In this document: positions 12,480-25,016 of the stretch, piece after piece
Position numbering within the stretch: position 1 is the first letter of the stretch
Layout: each line of letters begins with the position of its first letter
Origin: Diabrotica undecimpunctata
Lineage: Eukaryota; Arthropoda; Insecta; Coleoptera; Chrysomelidae
NCBI RefSeq assembly: GCF_040954645.1
Contig: NC_092811.1
Span: forward strand, 88,031,199 to 88,095,198
Direction of reading: 5' to 3'
DNA length: 64,000 nt
Program-made: the position numbers and the translations under genes
The notes under the pieces: model-generated
Told to the model about the DNA's origin: nothing
Seen by the model: the letters and a program-made list of their open reading frames with translations, nothing else
The model's database searches: none

Positions 12480-13215
12480 CATCCAGATCATCTACAAGAA
12501 GATTTTCAATTGTTAAAAAATATTCTAATTGAAAACTCTTATCCTCAAGATATGCTACATAGGATGTTTTTTTCTAATATTGGTAATATAAATAACTTAA
12601 CACCATTTTTTGCTAAATCTCAAAACATTGTATCTAACACTCAGAACATCTATTATCATTCACTACCTTTTATACCATCATTAACACCTAAATTAATACA
12701 AACACTAAAGGTTATTGACAATATAAAAATAGCAACAAAGAACATCAAAACTATTTCATGTTTATATTCCAAAACTAAATAATCTATAGACAAATTTGAA
12801 AAAACGAATTTAGTATACAGCATTAGTTGTACTCAGTGTGAGGCTGAATATGTTGGTGAGACCGGAAGAAATCTTTCAAATTGCATTATTTCTCACAAAA
12901 TTGATTGCAGAATTAAAAAACCATCTTGTGCTTTGACAGAGCATGTAATCGATAAAGACCATATTATGGATTTTGATAACATTAAAATTTTATGAAGTGA
13001 AAGTAATAAATTCAAAAGGACTTTGTTGGAAATGGTTTGTATTAGCAAAAGTGATAATAATTTAAACAAAAGATCAGAAATTCAAATTCTAAGCAAAATT
13101 TATAATTATATTCTTTCTTTATAATTTATGTATAAAACTTGTAAAATGTCACATTTTGATTTAATTTACCATATATCCGTTACATTTTTTCAGACATCTA
13201 TCAATGGTGAATAAA
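12480..13215 (+). mobile_element. Penelope-like element, GIY-YIG endonuclease end
   Basis: An ORF at 12510-12782 carries the RT-EN linker. Past a stop (12781) the frame continues with LVYSISCTQCEAEYVGETGR, the zinc-containing GIY-YIG endonuclease start (here YSI...YVG). A conserved ALTEHV, an H and a KRSEIQILS-like tail follow to a stop near 13123. Penelope elements have RT plus a GIY-YIG nuclease for target priming. The RT is missing here and two stops break the rest. It is a different subfamily from 40440 and 49225, and the same one as 60340-61078. Confidence 0.75.
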
Positions 13216-13679
13216 TCTTCTTCTTTTTTGTTACTAAACAAAAAAGAATTTTTAAACAAAATTTTATTTCTGGCAATATAATTGTCAAAAATAAAAATTT
13301 TAAGTTGGTATTTATGATATTGAGGCTTATTTGTAATTGGTTGCTATTTTAACTTATTTATAAATTCAATTGTTTTTGTATTAAAAAAAATGTTTTCAAA
13401 ATTATACTAAAAATTTCAAAAAAATTTCAGAGAAGCATTTATTAGATTAGGACATTTTTATATTAATTATTTTTAAGATGTATTAGCAGCAATTTTTATT
13501 TACTAAACTAATTTTATTTGGTGAGTTAACAAAAATTGTTTTTTCTCTCTAGTTCAACTTTGTAAGATATTTTGTCTTTTTTAGCAGCTCTTGATAATAA
13601 TTGTAAACACAATTGAAAGCTCGAGATAAAAAATAGTTAACCAATAGCCCTTTTATTGACTCCAACCCATCAAAAACAG

Positions 13680-13753
<74 letters not shown>

Positions 13754-14330
13754 TAGCAAAAGTGTATTTTTTTCTTGGTAAAGTCGATTTTTGTATTTAA
13801 GGAGTAAAAAAAAACGTCTACACGTTGTCCTTTTACACATTTCTTTAGATCCTTTTAGAGTCGTCAGATCCTTTTTGCTTCACTTTAACGTTTGGAAAGA
13901 TTGTTCTATAAAACCACTAGACGGTGCTTTATGTAGCTCATGCTTTTGTACGGTGGTATCCACTTACCACCCCACATTGTTAAACAAAAGCCTCTCGTCG
14001 TTTACAGGGACCCCAAGGCTTTTTTTATCGGTTTTTGTTTTTAGGAGACAACCTTCACGATTGTCGAATATTTCATGAAACGAATTAAAAAGCGTTTGTG
14101 AAGTGGGGAAAATTATTTTGGACTGTAATTATACAGGATTATGTCAGTGGAATTTATATTTAATAGGAAAATGCTGAATGTAGTGTATGCGTTTGTGTGT
14201 TTATGTATATGTGAGTGTGTGTTTGTTGATGTATACACATCTCATATTGGGCTGGAAGAGAATAAAAGAAATACTTTCTATGATTATTATAAAACATTCT
14301 TGGGATATTTCAAAAGAGAAAAGAAATATT
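13216..14330. other. no recognised gene; (TA)n tract
   Basis: Contains a (TA)36 microsatellite at 13681-13752. The sequence at 13800-14100 is less AT-rich and may be an unrecognised repeat. 14190-14235 is GT-rich. Short ORFs here have no recognisable motif. Confidence 0.4.
13681..13752. repeat. (TA)n microsatellite
   Basis: Uninterrupted alternating TA for 72 bp. Confidence 0.95.
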
Positions 14331-14334
14331 AGCA

Positions 14335-15440
14335 ATCAACGATGTTGTCTGCAAATTTTAGATGGCTGAGATATTCTCTATAATTGAATAGGCTTTTATT
14401 CTGCCAATTCATTCTGTTGAATATATTTTCTAGAGTTGCAAAGAAGAACTTTGAAGATATTGCGTCTCCTTGTTGGATTCTGTTGGTAGTGGGAAATTCT
14501 GGAGTGTTTTCATAAACTTTTACCTTAGCTTTTGCTTGTCGGTATATATTTGCTGGGATATATAAAATCGAAAGCCTTCTCGAAATTTATAAAGTTTCAT
14601 GCTAGCGGTATTTCATATTCTTTAGCTCTACTCATTATTTTTAGAAGCGTATGGATGTGATTCAGGGTACCGAATCCACTTCTGAAGCCAGCTTGTTCTC
14701 TTGGCTGTGCAGCATCTAATGCATTTGTTAATCTATTGTTGATTATCTTTGCTACGTTTCTTATGTATGAGAATTGTTTTTTCTGTATTCCAATGATCTG
14801 GTATGCATCGTGATCTTAGGCAGTTCGTAAATATGCCTGCTAAGATTTTCCAGGTTTTTTTATTTAAGCACTTCCACTGTTATAACATCTTTTATAGCTG
14901 CTTTACCGCTTTTCATTTTTGTAATTTTCGATTTTACTTCTTTCGAAAGTACTTCTGGTATATCTTATTGGTTACTGATTGCTTCTTCAAGTGTTTCAGG
15001 GGTTTTGTATAGTTCGCTGTATAATTAAGTAATGAGTAGTATTACTTCATTTCTGTCTATAATTCTGGTTAATTCTTTTTATTTGTTAGAGCACCGATTT
15101 ACTTCTTCCTAATGATTATTGCTTTTCTTGTTTTCTTATAGTTTTTTGTGTTTTCGATTGCATTTTCTCTCAGTCTTTCATTGTATTTTCTTATTTCTTC
15201 CTTAATACTTTTTCTTATATTCTTAAAAAGTTATGTGTATTGTATTCTCTGTATGTTGCTACCTATTTTCATCTCTCTCTTTGGTTTTAGCATCATTTTG
15301 GTTTTATTAGATATTTTCCTATGTTAATTTTGTTGTTGTGGGTCTTCGATTTCTTTGGCACTTTTAAGGATGATTTCCTTAAGGATGATGATGAGACCTG
15401 TCGATTTGATCATGTAATCTTCCATTAATTGCCCCTTGGT
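14335..15440 (-). mobile_element. RTE-like LINE RT fragment
   Basis: Minus-strand reading gives TWKILAGIFTNCLR and IPDHW (about 14860-14780), then PFVYEN-like, RIQQGDAISSKFFFATLENIF (about 14490-14420), and HLKFADNIVD at about 14350. The last is the palm motif, with the usual FADDIV changed to FADNIV. Frame changes occur about every 100 bases. The fragment stops just after the palm. Confidence 0.6.
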
Positions 15441-15446
15441 ACTGAT

Positions 15447-15812
15447 ATGAAACTCATTAACTTTGAAATGTGGTGTTATCGAAGAATGTGGAAAATATCT
15501 TGAACAATGCGGAAACGCTACGAAGAATGAAAAAAGATAAAGAAATACAACACTACAAAGAAAAGAAAAATGAGCTACTTTGGTCACATACTAAGAAACG
15601 AGAAATACGAATTGATGCGGCTGGTCATACAAGGGAAGGTGGAAGGCAAAAGAGGACTGGGGAGAAGACGCAGACGAAGTCCTGGCTGAAGAATCTGAGA
15701 AAATGGAGTGGAAAAACGTCAATAGAACTTTTAAGAACGGCTGCAGATAGAATCAAATGGGCCATGATGTTCGACAATGTCCTTAGGGATGGGGCACGTT
15801 AAGAAGAAGAAG
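15447..15812 (+). mobile_element. RTE LINE 3' tail
   Basis: FEMWCYRRMWKIS (15460), NAETLRRMKKDKE, a frameshift, then SYFGHILRNEKYEL (15570-15610), GKRGLGRRR and SWLKNLRKWSG to a stop at about 15802, followed by AAGAAGAAGAAG. Very close to the 4700-4970 tail and clearly the same family. Only the last ~350 bp are present. Confidence 0.75.
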
Positions 15813-15814
15813 TG

Positions 15815-16060
15815 ATCTGAGTTTTCTGTTCGATTTTTTCTTAAAGAATGTATTTGTAATAGGCATGATTTGGTAGTGTGCAAACTGAACTAGTCTATCT
15901 CCCCTTTTATTTCTCTCACCGACTCCATACTTTCCCATGACTTGTTCCGTCATTTCTCTTTTCCATTTTGGTATTAAAGTCACCGATTAAATACTTAAAG
16001 TGACTTTTACTGTCATTTAATGCTTCAGTTACTGTAGAGGTCCTATATTTCTTTAGTCAA
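15815..16060 (-). pseudogene. RTE endonuclease fragment
   Basis: Minus strand: PKWKREMTEQVMGKYGVGERNKRGDRLVQFA, then a shifted NTFFKKKSNRK. This is the DFNAKVG...GxHG...RGxRLxxFA...NTxF block of the RTE endonuclease. It abuts the + strand tail of the previous element. Confidence 0.55.
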
Positions 16061-16124
16061 TGTGAGAAATCTTTGGGTGTATATTTGTATAATTTATATA
16101 TTGTATCTCTTTACTAGTTGTAAG

Positions 16125-17654
16125 TCGATGAGTCGACGCACTTACACGTAAATACAATCGTAGATACTTAAACGTAGATACAAATAGATCATGAACAATA
16201 TAAACCTGCCGATCCACCAAGATACCGAGGATGCACGAAATACCCGTCTCCGTTCTAGAAAACCACCAATGAAAACGGCAAGAATGATACATGAGGAGTT
16301 CAACATCACGAATGCATGGTCCCAAGAATGGAACGAATGGCAAAATAACATGCCCTGCATTACCCACAAGCCACCAGGTTTTGATCTTCCACGCAAAACA
16401 TGGTCCACTCTAAATAGGATCCGAACCAGACATGGCAGATGTGCATACATGCTACATAAATGGGGAAAGAACCCGTCTCCTCAATGTGACTGTGGGGAGA
16501 ACCAAACCATCGACCACATTATTCAAGAGTGTCCCTCAAGATCCTACAATGGTAGCCCTGACGACTTCAGGGTCAATTGATTATATAAATACACTTGATG
16601 TTTGTTTGTAACTATTTAAAGTTTGTCAAATACCTATATTACTATGGTCTGTTTTTTAACCAGGAGGAGTAATTCAAATTTTCCGCGCCGTAATGCTTTT
16701 TTGTAATTGGTCCAACCGCAGGCAAGTTTACTCCACTAAATTATGACATTTTGACACTAATTACATTTGTGAAATTTTAAAATTCAAAATTTATATCGAC
16801 AATTTTTTGTGTTTTCTGCGTTATTCCTTACATTTTTAGATATTTCATTTGTATTTATATAAAAACAGTTCTTTCCAGAAATATTTAGCGATATATTAGT
16901 GTTATTAAGATAACAATATGGATTCGATGCCAAGTACTAGTGGTAATTATTCCTCTCCACTTAAAAAACGCCGTGTAGATTTGGGTCATTTATCTTCAAA
17001 TGAGAAACAATGCATTATAACCATGTATAAACAAATCAAAATTGATAATTCTGGAATGAAAATAACAGCCACGGTAGCAAAAATAAAACAGACAACAGGT
17101 TAGTTTTGCAGAATAGTTATTGTGAAAATCAAGACTTACTAAAGTAATGTGCTAATTTTATTAGCATATTACTTTAGCTTGTATTGGAATATAAGCAGAC
17201 TGGAACAGTAATATTGTAAAATTCCATTGGATTTTAGATACCATTTTATCACGAATATATCGCTTTCGTATACGTTCCGGACGATTTTCTTCTACAATGT
17301 GATAAATAAACTCTAAAAATTCTTCAACTTCTTCATAACAGTACAACATTTTTTTATTGTAATTACAAATACTAAATAATATGTATTGGAAGTTAATTCG
17401 AAAAATTATTATTCAAACATAAACAATCAAAGTTATGTTAGAATCAACGTGTGAAGGTGTCCGATACTGATTACTGGATTACCGCAAGGCCGAGATAATC
17501 AACAAAAAAAGAAGATGTATTTGGTAACTTTTCTAGTAACTTTCTTGGGTGTGAATCTGTCTTTTTAGTTTACTCCTCCTGGTTAAAAAACAGAGTATAG
17601 TGTTTGTGTATTTGTTCTAAATGTGTTGTAATTGCCATACGATAAATAAATAAA
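16125..17654 (+). mobile_element. 5'-truncated I/R1-like LINE copy 1, carrying a DNA transposon
   Basis: Bounded by the 13-bp duplication TACTAGTTGTAAG at 16112-16124 and 17655-17667. The coding remnant at 16191-16580 is the ORF2 C-terminus (LRSRKPPMKTARMIHEE, then CDCGENQTIDHIIQEC). It is nearly identical to copy 2 at 32330-32830. It differs by a few substitutions, an extra ~26 bp near 16155-16185, and a 14-bp deletion near 16565 that closes the frame early. The 3' end is a GATAAATAAATAAA tail. A 953-bp transposon (16645-17597) sits in its 3' UTR. Confidence 0.85.
16645..17597 (+). mobile_element. non-autonomous Tc1/IS630-like transposon with TIRs and TA duplication
   Basis: TIRs of about 27 bp face each other. 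The left begins TGGTCTGTTTTTTAACCAGG (16645) and the right, inverted, TACTCTGTTTTTTAACCAGG (from 17597). Both are flanked by TA (16643-16644 and 17598-17599). The uninterrupted site can be read at about 32800, where TTACTAGTGTTTG is intact. Inside, 16918-17103 encodes 61 residues of a transposase N-terminus (KKRRVDLGHLSSNEKQCIITMY) that ends at a GT-rich junction. The rest of the transposase is gone, so the copy must have moved in trans. Confidence 0.85.
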
Positions 17655-17667
17655 TACTAGTTGTAAG

Positions 17668-18790
17668 GTTAAGCTAGCTCCTCTATTTGAGGTACTAGTT
17701 ATTTGTACTACTCTTTGTACAAGAAATGCATAAAAACAAGACTTTTTATGCGTTTTAAGCAAAATATAAATATACTTATTAAAATAGCATTAATCTGCAT
17801 AAAATATTTCTGCAATTTTATCAAGATATGGTAAGCCTCCTATGTCCTCCAAATTACTTAAATAGTGGTTGTAAATAAGACATGTCTCGTTGTTATGCTA
17901 ATTTATTAAATTCTATGCAGCAATTATGTGAATAACAAAGTGGGAATTTAAGTTACAAATCAACAACAATAGAACTGAAATTGGCGAAGCAATTTATACT
18001 TGTATTTTAATTTTGTTCTCTAGGATCTAGGTTAAAAGATAATAGACACAATACAAAGTTTTATAATAATTCTGAACTATAGACACTTAAAGTAATTTCA
18101 TAAACACGACAAAATTAAAACTGCACATGCTGTTTGTGTTTATATAATCCATAAGGAAAAGTTAATTTTCTTTAGTCGACTGTATATCAGATATCACAAA
18201 AAATTTAGTAAAAATTTCTTTATGAAAAGTATACTTATTTAAAAAACTCTTTCGGGCTAAATCACAGAACGTTTTTGAAATAAATAATCCAACCTCAGTG
18301 TTGCTATAAGGTATACATGTTTAAAGACACCAAATACCTACATAGGTGAACACGCTTTAAATGTTATCAAATTAGTATTAGATTACACAATTGCTGCTAA
18401 ATTTATAGGATGTTTAAAGTTTTAAGTAGATTCACTTCATGGCAACGTAAGCTCCCACATGAGTTACTGGTCTGGAGACGTGTTCTACAATCGGATCTTG
18501 GGTAGCAACTGAGCTACCCATGCTAGTTTATTAATATTTATTTAGTTTTATATTGTCTACAATCAGGCCATATTTCCTAGTATCTTCTTCGAATATTTGC
18601 TCCTTAGAATTTTAGGAACATATTTTAATCTTATTAGAAATCATAAATCATCTGTGAAACTTATACATGGAAGTCTATTGCCTAAAATAGATCTATCACT
18701 CTGGATATAGCCAGTAGGCACCTCCATTACTTTTTCTAATACTGAATTAAATAGGGGTATTATACGGATCTCCCTATTTTAATTCTCTGT
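17668..18790. other. no gene; diverged repeat motif and short hairpin
   Basis: AT-rich. A segment around 18180-18310 is a diverged relative of 26640-26730 (shared TCGGGCTAAATCACA and ACGTTTT blocks). An 8-bp stem, TGGGTAGC/GCTACCCA, lies at 18499-18520. No coding region recognised. Confidence 0.4.
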
Positions 18791-19800
18791 TTATTGGAAA
18801 TTGATTTGAAAAATTTCTTTTCCTCTGTCTCTCCGTTCTCATTTTCCATGCTCCTCTGGCATAGATTGTAGCCTCTTCTACGTTCTTTGCTTCCATTGCT
18901 TCATTGATACCGTTACACCAGCTTCTTCAAGGATGTCCTCTCTTTTTTTAGAGAGAACCTATTCTAATATTCTTCAGGGCCATCTGTCTTCTAGAATCCT
19001 CTATACGTGTCCGAATCATGTCAACTGTTTTTCTCAATCTCCTCGCCTACATTATTTTCTAAGTTGCTAACCCTTATTTATTTAACACAAATAAATAGTT
19101 TTAAATAGTCCATCTCTGTCGTCATAAGTTTGTTTTTATGGTAGGTTTGGATACATCCCAAACCTCCGAACCGTATAGTTTAACACTTTGTACAATATTT
19201 CTAGAGATATGTTTTTTGTTTCTTGTTTGATTTGCCAGAAAAAAAAAGAGTTTAGCGCTCTTGTCATTGCTCTATCCTCATTTATTTTTGCTCATCTTCA
19301 CTATTTTCTTTCTTATTAAAAACTACCCCCAAATACTTGTAGCTTTTTACACCCTTGATTTTTTTATTCTCTACATCTAAATGAGTTGTTTTATTGCCCA
19401 CTCTTAGATATATACATTTTGCCATATTAATTTTTAGATCCAGCGCTTCATATTCTTTTTTTGATATCCTTATCATATAGCTAAGATCGTCTTCTTCTTC
19501 CGCAGTCACTATTTGGTCATTAGCAAAGTAGACTGTAAAAGGAGATCTCTCTAGATAAATCTTAAATAGGGTGAGTGATAAAATATATATTGTCTTAAGC
19601 CTTTAGTTTTTTAAACAGAGGGGTAATTTCTGTTTCTATTTTACTTTGTGCAGAGTTCTCGTCATAATATAATTGAGCAGGCTTAATAAGAACTGGATTT
19701 ACTTTCAAATTTCTCATTTTATTTCACAACTGTGAAATCGACACTCTATCATATGCTTTTTCCATTAAGGCTATATGAGTTTTTTTGTTTCCATATACTT
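18790..19800 (-). mobile_element. LINE RT fragment (44-kb family relative)
   Basis: Minus strand, in order: MEKAYDRVSISQLWN-like (about 19780-19740), a YYDENSAQSKIETEI region, VYFANDQIVTAEEEDDL (19540-19490, palm motif FADDQ changed to FANDQ), YKYLGVVFNKKE (about 19330), and a scrambled C-terminus to about 18790. Motifs and spacing match the longer copy at 43741-45111. Broken by several frameshifts. Confidence 0.55.
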
Positions 19801-20355
19801 CCCGATTATGGTGCAACCTCCATTAGAGTCGTTCTTCATTTCTGCCCAAGATTACCGAATATTCGCTTTTATGTGCCATATTGTACCACCTTGTTATCTT
19901 ATATCATAGTGCCATCTTAAATTTGGACGTCTTCTTGGTTTCTTGACGCCTCTTGAATACCACAGTGTTGCTATTCTATCTTAAATATGTTTATCTCTAA
20001 TATATTCATCTAGTATTCCGTTATAGGCAAGTTTCTTTCTCAGGTATTTATATTCTCTAAAATGTTGTATTTTCATTCCATTATCTCTGTTCTTCTTTTT
20101 CTTTTAATAGCGTTGGATACTTTCCTTCGCCACTGCCTGATGTTCATGGTTTTAAGATCCCTCTCTACGTCGTCTATCCATCTTTTACGGGGCCTTCCTC
20201 TTGTTCTGTTTCCTTGAGTCTTTCATCTCTGAACTACTTTTAGAGCTCGATTATCTGGTATTCTTTCTAGATGACCAAATCAGTTTAGTCTTTGTGACTT
20301 TACCATTGTATCTATTATATTCTCTAAAATTTTTTGTTTCATTCCATTCTATTCG
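19800..20355 (-). mobile_element. LINE C-terminal tails, two joined pieces
   Basis: Minus strand: a piece at 20355-20060 reads VKSQRLNW, then GNRTRGRPRKRWIDDVERDL. The piece at 20060-19800 reads EYIRDKHI, then ATLWYSRGVKKPRRRPNLRW. Both are the basic RGRPxxRW end typical of RTE-like ORFs. No palm region is present. Confidence 0.5.
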
Positions 20356-20359
20356 GTTT

Positions 20360-23300
20360 CATGTATACATATATAGTTACATAATGTACTTTGTTTTTTT
20401 TATTTCTTTCAAATTTATGATAACAATCGATACACGATTGTTGACGATATATTACAATAAATAAATAATGCAATACTAAAATAACGCAGCCTATAAATAA
20501 AATAAAGAGCTATCAAGTTTATTTTTAAAGATGTTAACACTAATTGCCGATATGGTGTCTTAATATAAATTGTTCCAATATTCTATTTGGTAAGAAGTTC
20601 ATCCTGGACATTGCAGTAATCTGTTCCCTCTTTAATTTGTAACGATGGCCTCTTAATATTTCGTCTTTTGAAGTGAATGTGAGATTTAGGTTCCCAAAAT
20701 TATATTTTAAAATACATATAAATATAATTACATAATTAGGTCACCTCGAAGACACCACCGTGTGCTATTTAGTCTTGTGGGTTTACGCTAAACTTTTTCA
20801 AGTAGAATTTTATCGTCACTGAGATCTGGACTTTATACTGGCCCGGCAAACTCAAGAATAGGTCCGACGTATATTGAGTAAAGTTTACTAACAGAAGTAA
20901 GAGATATACGTGTAAAACATTTACAGATCAAAAGCAATTTCGATTTTGCACGTTTAAACACCGATACTATCTGATCAAACCAATTTAAATCACTATTAAT
21001 TATCACTTCGATATCGTTTTGGGAGGTTACCAAGTTTAAGGCATGTCCATTAATAAAATATGGTAGTGATGGGTTATTTTTGCCGATATCTGGAACAACG
21101 CATTTTTCAATGTCAAGCGGAAGTAACCATTCTGAGGACCATTCGAATATTGCGTCAAGATCGTGGTAATGAACATGTTGATTAATAATTCGATTCCGAT
21201 TCAATTTCGTATCATCAGCGTAAGCGGAAACCTTACTGGATACAATGAGCGGAAGATCAATAGTGTAAATACAAAAAAAAGGTCCAAGTACTGATCCTTG
21301 TGGGACTTCACTCTTGCCTGACTTATCTAGTGTGTAGTCTTCCCCAACACGAACCCTGAAGTATCTGTTGAAGCGAAAATCTTGAATCCAAATGTTTAAC
21401 TTTCCGCGGATGCCATAGTGATCCAATTTAGCTAGTAATCGACGTATTGGAACAAGGTCGAAAGCTTTGGAGAAGTCTAAGCAGACTACGTCAACAGGAT
21501 GCCGATTGTTTAAAGATAATTACCAATTATTTACACAATGAAGTAAGTTTGTGATCGTTGAACGACCTATGATGTTGTTGATGCGGGATGACATTATTTT
21601 ATTGAAGGAGAAACTCAGACATAGCTTCCGAAATAATGAATTCCATGACCTTGCCGACAATAGGAACCAGGCTGATTGGACGATAATTATTGCAATTAAG
21701 TTTGTTTCCTTTCTGGAATACAGGACTAACTAAAACCAATTTCTAGGACGAGGGGAGAGAACCTTGGTTAAAAGAAGCATTAATTATGAGGGATATGGGA
21801 TGGCTACAGATTCTGTACAATCTTTAAGGAAAAAGAAGGTTAGTCCGTCTAATCGAAGTGATATTTATTGCATATTTTGCATAAATGATGTTTAATTGCA
21901 TTCGGTACGAAAGAGATATTATTAAGAGTTTTAGGGAAACGTTGGCACATTATTTAAGGAATGGTATCGTTAGGTTCATCTGTAGAAACTTAAGAAAAAA
22001 ATAACGATAAATATTCTGAAAATTCGTTATTTGAAGAACATAAAAACCCGTTAGCTTTTTGAAGTAATCGTATAGAGACTTTAGAAGATAAAGATGTGTA
22101 AATGTCCCGATAATTTTTTTTACCATTACCCCTTACAATGATAGAGTCTTCAAACTCTGTTCTTAACTTTGCAACGATTGTTTGACTCGGTTAGAAAAAT
22201 TGCGGTGAGCGAGAATGTCATCAAGGAAACCAGTGAGTTTATATGTTAGCCAAAGCTTTCGCTTACGTCGAATTAAGCGGGTAGCTTAGAGGTTAATTCA
22301 AGGTTTTAGTGGATTTCTGCAAAGCTGCCGTTTGGATGTATGATCAGAAATTGTGGTAATAGCAGAATGAAGAAAAGAGTCTAACATTGACGATGGATCA
22401 GAGTAATTAAACTAAACTAAATGGGAGGAGTAATAACCGAGTGGTCAGAAAGACTCAAAGGAGATGACAATTCAAGTGTAGAAACTAATTGATCGTCATT
22501 TGTGAAAAATAAGTCTAAAATTAAAGGACTATTGTTGGCTCTAAACTTTGTAGGTTCAATTATCAGTTGTATTAAATTTGAATTCATGATAAATTTTTTT
22601 AACAAGTTTGGGGAATTGATAGTATCAGTTTTGGAAATAATGGGGCCAACTAATCTCTAACAACAATGAGATTTTCAAGAGATAATTAATTCCTCGAGTT
22701 TGTTAATAAGATAAGCATATTGTCCTGAATAAGTACTGTATCCGGAGGTCGATATATGCAAACTATATTAAATATAAAAGAGTTATTTCAATAAGTAAGT
22801 GGATAAATTCTATACTTGTTACGTCGATTATTTTATTACTGATGGAAAAAGTATTAGTATTATCATTTGCTAAATAGATGCATACTCCTCTTCCTCGACG
22901 AGTACCTCTGTCTCTACGAAATATAGTAAAATTATCAATGTTTATAATAGCATCGGGTATAGAAGAATTAAGCCACGTTTTAGTTAGGACAATAATATGA
23001 GGTTTTAAAAGTTGAACAGTACTTAAAAAATTCATTAAATTTCGATAGAAGAGAGTTTAGATTCATATACATAAGAAGCCAATCAGTAAATTTTGATGCA
23101 AGAAAATTATGAACGAAGTGTTAACGAGTTTTAAGCTCAGTACTAAGTTCCTTTAACCAAAGTTGCTGCATAGGTCTCTTATCATTAATAACAAAATAAG
23201 TTTCAGAAAATTTGTTCTCCAAAAGTTTATTTTTGTTACGCAGAATTTTTCGAGTGTGGTGTTCAGAATTCATTATCACTGTTATTATGCGGGGATAACG

Positions 23301-24663
23301 TTTATTTTGATTCGGTTTACCGGCTCTATAAAATGTGGCAGGACTTTCTTGATATCAAATGACTACTGACTACTAGGGCTAAATTAATTTTATTCTTATC
23401 ATGATCTTTTTTACTTTGACCGTCTCCTGTAGGTCCATGGACGACTCTAATCAAAAAATTTTTGGAACGCGATATGCGATCAGCAGCTTCATTGACAATG
23501 CTGTCGGTAAATTCTGATGTTGTAATAGAATCAAGTTGATTTATTTTATTGCTGAGTTCAGATAGTTTAATATCAAAATCTTTAATTTTTTTCTTAATGT
23601 CTGTTTTAAACTCCGTGGGAAAATAGAGGAATAAAAATAGGTGGAGAAATGCTCAATCATCTGCGTTTTGCGGACGACATAGTACTTATTACCGCAAATC
23701 TGGGCGAAGCACAACAAATAGTACAAGCATTAGAAAACGTATCTTCAACAATAGGTCTAAAAATGAACATCAGTAAGACCAAATTTATGACAAATTTAGT
23801 TCCCAGCGAACACCTAATCATCCAAAATCAAGTGGTAGAATTGACAGAAAAGTACATATATCTTGGTCATGAAATCAGAATAGGCAAGGACAACCAGACC
23901 TGCGAATTTCAACGACGAATAACACTTGCTTGGGCGGCGTATGGTTCACTAAGAGACATCTTTAAGAGCAACATCCCGATATCTATAAAACGGAAGACAT
24001 TTGACCAATGCGTTCTTCCTATTATGACATACGGAGCAGAAACTCTCACGCTCACAAAAACAACAACACTAAAAATGCGAGTGGCACAAAGGCGCATGGA
24101 AAGATCAATTCTGAGCTTGACAAAAAAAGACAAAATAAGGAATCAAGACTTAAGGAAAAGAACAGGAATCAGTGATGTCGTCGAACGTATAGCCAAGCTG
24201 AAATGGAATTGGGCAGGTCACATAGCGAGACTGAAAGACACAAGATGGACCAGAAAACTAACTGACTGGCGCCCAAGAGAAGACAAACGCAGCAGAGGAC
24301 GACCACCAACACGCTGGATGGACGACATTGGACGAATATCCAAGAAATGGCAACAAGAAGCACAGAACCGTCAAGATTGGCGAGAAATGGGAGAGACCTG
24401 TGTCCAGCAGTGGACAGAAGAGGTTGCATGATGATGATGTTTTAAACTCCACTAGTAGACTCTTGATTTCAGCAATATTCCCAATGTTTGAACTACATGA
24501 ATTGCAAAGTATACATACCCCACGTACTTTTTGCCTCGTAACTAGATCATCGACTGACAGATCCGTACAAGCGATATGTATTGGTTTCTTACAGCCATCA
24601 CACTGTAGCTTTCTATCGGAGGTAGATGTTAGCTTTGTACAATTAGCGCAAACGATGTATTAG
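20360..24663 (-). mobile_element. CR1-like LINE with PHD-type ORF1, interrupted by RTE
   Basis: From the right on the minus strand: an ORF1 finger at 24650-24450 with CANC, CDGC, HIAC and CILCNSC spacing (C4HC3-like), then, past a nested RTE, a coiled-coil-like stretch (23600-23420, FDIKLSELSNKINQL). Next come an endonuclease start at 23035-22763 (LLKPHIIVLTKTWLN), its end at 22605-22417 (LDLFFTNDD, SDHSVI), and RT at 21426-20833 with VPQGSVLGP and AYADDTKL. A C-terminus (PILEFAGPV) leads to a 3' end near 20360. Interior parts of EN and RT are frame-broken or missing. ORF1 fingers of this type are known in CR1-group LINEs; the clade call is inference. Confidence 0.7.
23615..24437 (+). mobile_element. 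5'-truncated RTE-like LINE inside CR1 ORF1
   Basis: Flanked by the 13-bp duplication TGTTTTAAACTCC at 23602-23614 and 24438-24450. An uninterrupted ORF of 260 codons (23649-24431) starts at the RT palm (HLRFADDIVLI). It continues through KTKFMTN, YIYLGHEIRIG and the thumb, and ends KRSRGRPPTRWMDDIGRI, then EEVA and stop. The tail is TGATGATGATG. Only the part 5' of the palm is missing, and the intact frame suggests a young copy. Removing it rejoins the host ORF1. Confidence 0.85.
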
Positions 24664-24850
24664 GCAATGATTAGGCATGATTAATTTTGTGTTAGTTTTT
24701 GACATTTTCATTGACATTTACATGAAAATGTCAATTATATATTATATGCACAATATTATTGGATAACGATTAGTGAAGGATTCAACGGAAGGTTCAACCT
24801 TACATGATTAATAGGAGTAAAGCACAGTATGTATTTAGAAATATTTTATA

Positions 24851-25016
24851 CAGTCGGAAAAATGAAAGATTACCCATAAACGATCATATCAATCACCTAT
24901 TTTGTATTTGCTGTCTTTTTCTATAACAAACATTTGTTATTTATAGAAAAAGACAGCAAATACAAAATAAGTGATTGATATGATCCTTCATGGGTAATCT
25001 TTCATTTTTCCGGCTG
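24851..25016. repeat. foldback MITE with TA duplication
   Basis: A 166-bp near-perfect inverted repeat: CAGTCGGAAAAATGAAAGAT at the left and its complement (with CAGCCGG) at the right. Arms are about 80 nt with very few mismatches and a short central spacer. TA flanks both sides (24849-24850, 25017-25018). CAG ends plus TA indicate a Tc1/mariner-mobilised MITE. It lies 180 bp upstream of an ankyrin exon. Confidence 0.9.

Noticed and set aside
14141..14369. Short Cys/Val-rich ORFs
   Set aside because: They arise from GT-rich simple sequence.
16053..16450. Minus-strand ORFs over 100 codons (also 32297-32598)
   Set aside because: Antisense of the LINE C-terminus; repeated only because the LINE is repeated.
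20201..20464. Hydrophobic 87-codon ORF resembling a membrane protein
   Set aside because: T-rich antisense of a LINE tail and 3' UTR; no gene context.
23909..24452. Minus-strand ORFs of 64-86 codons
   Set aside because: Antisense shadows of the intact RTE frame.
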